NCBI GenBank assembly: GCA_024400915.1
Contig: JAKSLX010000039.1
Location: forward strand, 1-15,533
DNA: 15,533 nt
Direction: 5' to 3'
Source of the DNA: Treponema sp.
GTDB lineage: Bacteria > Spirochaetota > Spirochaetia > Treponematales > Treponemataceae
In this document: in pieces, positions 13,426 to 15,533 of the stretch
Position numbering within the stretch: position 1 is the stretch's first letter
Layout of the letters: each line of letters begins with the position of its first letter
Notes under the pieces: model-generated
What the model was told of the DNA's origin: nothing
Databases searched by the model: none
Seen by the model: only the letters and a program-made list of their open reading frames with translations
Program-made: the position numbers and the translations under genes

Positions 13426-15443
13426 GGAACGCGAGGCTTTGCCATATTTTTGAGCATGTTCTGTAAAAGTTCATGAGCCATTTCTTCGTTCACTTCCTTT
13501 GAAGGTTCGTGGTATTCAACAAGATTTGAAGGAATCTCATCTAGAAATCTGCTTGGTTCACAGTCTACGGTGCTTGCCATTCGTCTTCTCTGGCGGCAGG
13601 AAGAAATCAGAAGTCTGTTTTGTGCTCGGGTTACTGCAACATAGAACAATCTTCTTTCTTCTTCTACGGCTGCGTCTCCGCCTTCTTCAACTGCATGAGC
13701 ATGAGGCATCAAGCCTTCTTCGGCACCTGCAATGAATACTACTGGGAATTCAAGGCCTTTGCTTGCGTGGACTGTCATCAGGTTTACCTTTCCCTGGTTT
13801 TCTTCTTCATCCATATCATCGCGGCTCAAAAGGGTAATGCGGTTAAGGTATGCATAAAGGCTTGTGTCCTCGTAGTTCGGATTATTTTCCCACTGTTCCA
13901 TGCTCTTTATAAGGCTTTCTATGTTCATGTACTTAAAGCGGGCTGCCTTATCGCTTTTTGGATTTTCTGCAATGAGGAAATCAAAGTAGTTTATTTCATC
14001 CACCATTTCACGAACTTTTTTGCTGAGGCCTTTGCCTCCTAGCATGGTCTTGTTTTTTTCTATCAGTTCGCTGAATTCCTTAAGGCTATCAAGGACGGCG
14101 TCTGTGACAGGACATTCTTCAGGTGGGCATGAAATGATTGCCTGAATGGAATCCCAAAGGGAGTAGGACATGTTTTTTGCAACTTCATTAATCTGCTGTA
14201 TTGCAGCTCTTCCGATACCGCGACGAGGTGTGTTTAAAATGCGTATTAAGTTAATGTCGTCGTCGTGATTTGCTATTACGCGGAGATAACTGATGATGTC
14301 CTTTATTTCCTTTCGTTCAAAGAAGCTGGTTCCGCCGCTGACTGTGTAGGGAATGTTAGCTTCAAGAAAAGCTTCTTCAATGGCACGGGTCTGAGTGTTG
14401 GCACGGATAAGAACTCCAAAATCTGCGTAGTTTCTTTTTTCTTCTGCACAGATTCCCTGAATTCCTTCTGCAATGAATTCCGCTTCTGCCGCTTCGTTTT
14501 CCGGCATGTAGATTTCTATTGGTTTTCCTGTTCCATTACCGCTCCAAAGTTCCTTGTCCTTGCGGTTGGAGTTGTTCTTTATTACACCGTTGGCTGCTGC
14601 AAGAATTGTTCCAGTTGATCGATAGTTCTGTTCAAGACGGATTTCCTTCAGTTCCGGAAAATCAGTTTCAAAGTTTACGATGTTCTGGTAGTCGGCTCCA
14701 CGCCAGCTGTAAATACTCTGGTCATCGTCACCTACGACAGCCACATTTCTTTCTGCAAGAAGGTGCATGAATTCATACTGCTGATGGCTTGTGTCCTGAA
14801 ATTCATCCACCATTATGTACTTGAACCTTTCCTTGTATCGCTGAAGAATTTCAGGATGTTCTTTGAAAAGTTTGATTGGAAGAACTATAAGGTCGTCAAA
14901 GTCTACTGCATTGTAAAGTTTAAGACCTTCCTGATAGCTTTCATACAATTGGCGGTACATGTCGTTCTCTCCGCCCCAGGTTTTTCTTCCTGTCTTGATG
15001 TCGCTGAAAAGTACGCTTATTTTGTATAGGTCAAGGGCGTCTGCTGTGAATTTAAGTTCCTGACCTGTTTCCTTTATGAGTGCTTTTTTATCAGTTTCAT
15101 CGTAAATGGAAAAATTCGGCCTGTATCCCAGGGCTTCAATGTCCTGCCTTAAGATGCGTACGCCAAAGGCATGGAATGTACTGACTGTAAGGTTCTGCAG
15201 CTTCTTATTGGTAAGATCTTTTATGCGTTCTTCCATTTCCCTGGCAGCCTTGTTGGTAAAGGTGAGGGCAAGGATGGCACTTTGAGGAATGCCTTTTTCA
15301 AGCATGTTTGCGATTCTATATGTGATTACGCGTGTCTTTCCTGAACCAGCTCCAGCGATGATCAGGATAGGTCCTTCAAGGGTTGTTACTGCGCGATATT
15401 GTTCAGGGTTCAATTTATCTTTTAATTCTTCTTCCAGTGACAT
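13416..15443 (-). CDS. rep: Rep/PcrA/UvrD-type superfamily 1 DNA helicase
   Basis: The 675-residue enzyme is a 3'-to-5' ATP-dependent DNA translocase used in replication restart or repair. Motifs in order are the Q motif LNPEQYRAV (11-19), Walker A AGAGSGKT (30-37), Ia LTFTNKAAREM (60-70), Walker B VDEFQDTS (212-219), III VVGDDDQSIYSWRGA (236-250), IV LEQNYRST, V TVHASKGLEFP and VI ERRLFYVAVTRAQNR. Length and stretches such as SGGTSFF resemble E. coli Rep. The C-terminus is short and lacks the Tudor-like end of PcrA. The core also shares features with PcrA, so the symbol is tentative. No Shine-Dalgarno precedes the ATG at 15441-15443. The gene's last codons contain the -35 box of the downstream lipoprotein promoter. 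Confidence 0.95.
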   Translation of the reverse strand: MSLEEELKDKLNPEQYRAVTTLEGPILIIAGAGSGKTRVITYRIANMLEKGIPQSAILALTFTNKAAREMEERIKDLTNKKLQNLTVSTFHAFGVRILRQDIEALGYRPNFSIYDETDKKALIKETGQELKFTADALDLYKISVLFSDIKTGRKTWGGENDMYRQLYESYQEGLKLYNAVDFDDLIVLPIKLFKEHPEILQRYKERFKYIMVDEFQDTSHQQYEFMHLLAERNVAVVGDDDQSIYSWRGADYQNIVNFETDFPELKEIRLEQNYRSTGTILAAANGVIKNNSNRKDKELWSGNGTGKPIEIYMPENEAAEAEFIAEGIQGICAEEKRNYADFGVLIRANTQTRAIEEAFLEANIPYTVSGGTSFFERKEIKDIISYLRVIANHDDDINLIRILNTPRRGIGRAAIQQINEVAKNMSYSLWDSIQAIISCPPEECPVTDAVLDSLKEFSELIEKNKTMLGGKGLSKKVREMVDEINYFDFLIAENPKSDKAARFKYMNIESLIKSMEQWENNPNYEDTSLYAYLNRITLLSRDDMDEEENQGKVNLMTVHASKGLEFPVVFIAGAEEGLMPHAHAVEEGGDAAVEEERRLFYVAVTRAQNRLLISSCRQRRRMASTVDCEPSRFLDEIPSNLVEYHEPSKEVNEEMAHELLQNMLKNMAKPRVPKL

Positions 15444-15451
15444 AGGCGTAT

Positions 15452-15480
15452 AATATAGTGTAATAATTCATAATTCACAA
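15452..15480 (-). promoter_or_regulatory. Candidate promoter of the helicase gene, built partly from a tandem repeat
   Basis: On the minus strand TTGTGA (15480-15475), a 17-base spacer and TATATT (15457-15452). The predicted start of transcription is about 2 bases before the ATG or on it. The -35 box lies inside the 7-bp repeat array and depends on the one variant copy (15472-15478), because a standard copy would give TTATGA. Confidence 0.55.
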
Positions 15481-15533
15481 TTCATAATTCATAATTCATA
15501 ATTCATAATTCATAATTCATAATTCATAATTCA
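15465..15533. repeat. Tandem 7-bp repeat (AATTCAT), at least nine full copies
   Basis: Nine full units of AATTCAT run from 15465 to 15527 and a partial one reaches the window edge, so the true copy number is higher or unknown. Only the second unit (15472-15478) differs, ending in C. Because 7 is not a multiple of 3, each frame cycles through the same seven codons and meets a stop every 21 bases on both strands, so the array cannot encode protein. It lies upstream of, and partly within, the helicase promoter. Confidence 0.97.

Noticed and set aside
15465..15533. The tandem array considered as a CRISPR or coding repeat
   Set aside because: The 7-bp units are contiguous without spacers, and every frame meets a stop each 21 bases.

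Overview
The window looks like chromosomal DNA from a spirochaete, most likely a Treponema. The evidence is the run murG, cvpA, clamp-loader ATPase, PAS histidine kinase, NtrC-type regulator (an AtoS/AtoC neighbourhood like one I recall from T. pallidum), the flgF-flgG rod pair, and two sigma-28-type promoters. Presence of glgC suggests a commensal or free-living species that stores glycogen rather than T. pallidum; this is inference, not a species call. I see no phage, insertion sequence, CRISPR array or plasmid gene, and the coding sequences look alike in composition.

Layout. 1-110: tRNA-Phe with its own terminator. 129-890 (-): TauE/SafE-type anion permease, divergent from the next unit. 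964-7815 (+): a tightly packed seven-gene unit (ankyrin protein, murG, cvpA, clamp-loader ATPase, histidine kinase, sigma-54 response regulator, J-domain protein) with gaps of 9 bp or less, or overlaps. It ends in a long hairpin that can act on both strands. 7930-9222 (-): glgC. 9340-10782 (-): membrane EAL protein with a ruined GGDEF site. 10986-12613 (+): flgF and flgG behind a sigma-28 promoter, with a terminator after flgG. 12807-13364 (-): lipoprotein with a possible carbohydrate-binding fold, behind a second, better sigma-28 promoter embedded in the end of the next gene. 13416-15443 (-): Rep/PcrA-type helicase. 15465-15533: a 7-bp tandem repeat running off the window and abutting the helicase promoter.

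How the genes work together. The long operon links lipid II synthesis (MurG), a CvpA membrane protein, a replication clamp-loader subunit and a complete His-Asp/sigma-54 signalling pair, ending in a putative Hsp70 co-chaperone; its target genes are not visible here. The two sigma-28 sites put the distal rod genes and a surface lipoprotein in the same inferred motility regulon. The EAL protein next to flgF-flgG probably lowers c-di-GMP.

The points most worth a second look are the lipoprotein in the motility regulon, three genes whose -10 box sits about 7 nt before the start codon with no Shine-Dalgarno (probable leaderless mRNAs), the tandem repeat that supplies the helicase -35 element, and a roughly 100-residue insertion in the clamp-loader ATPase.
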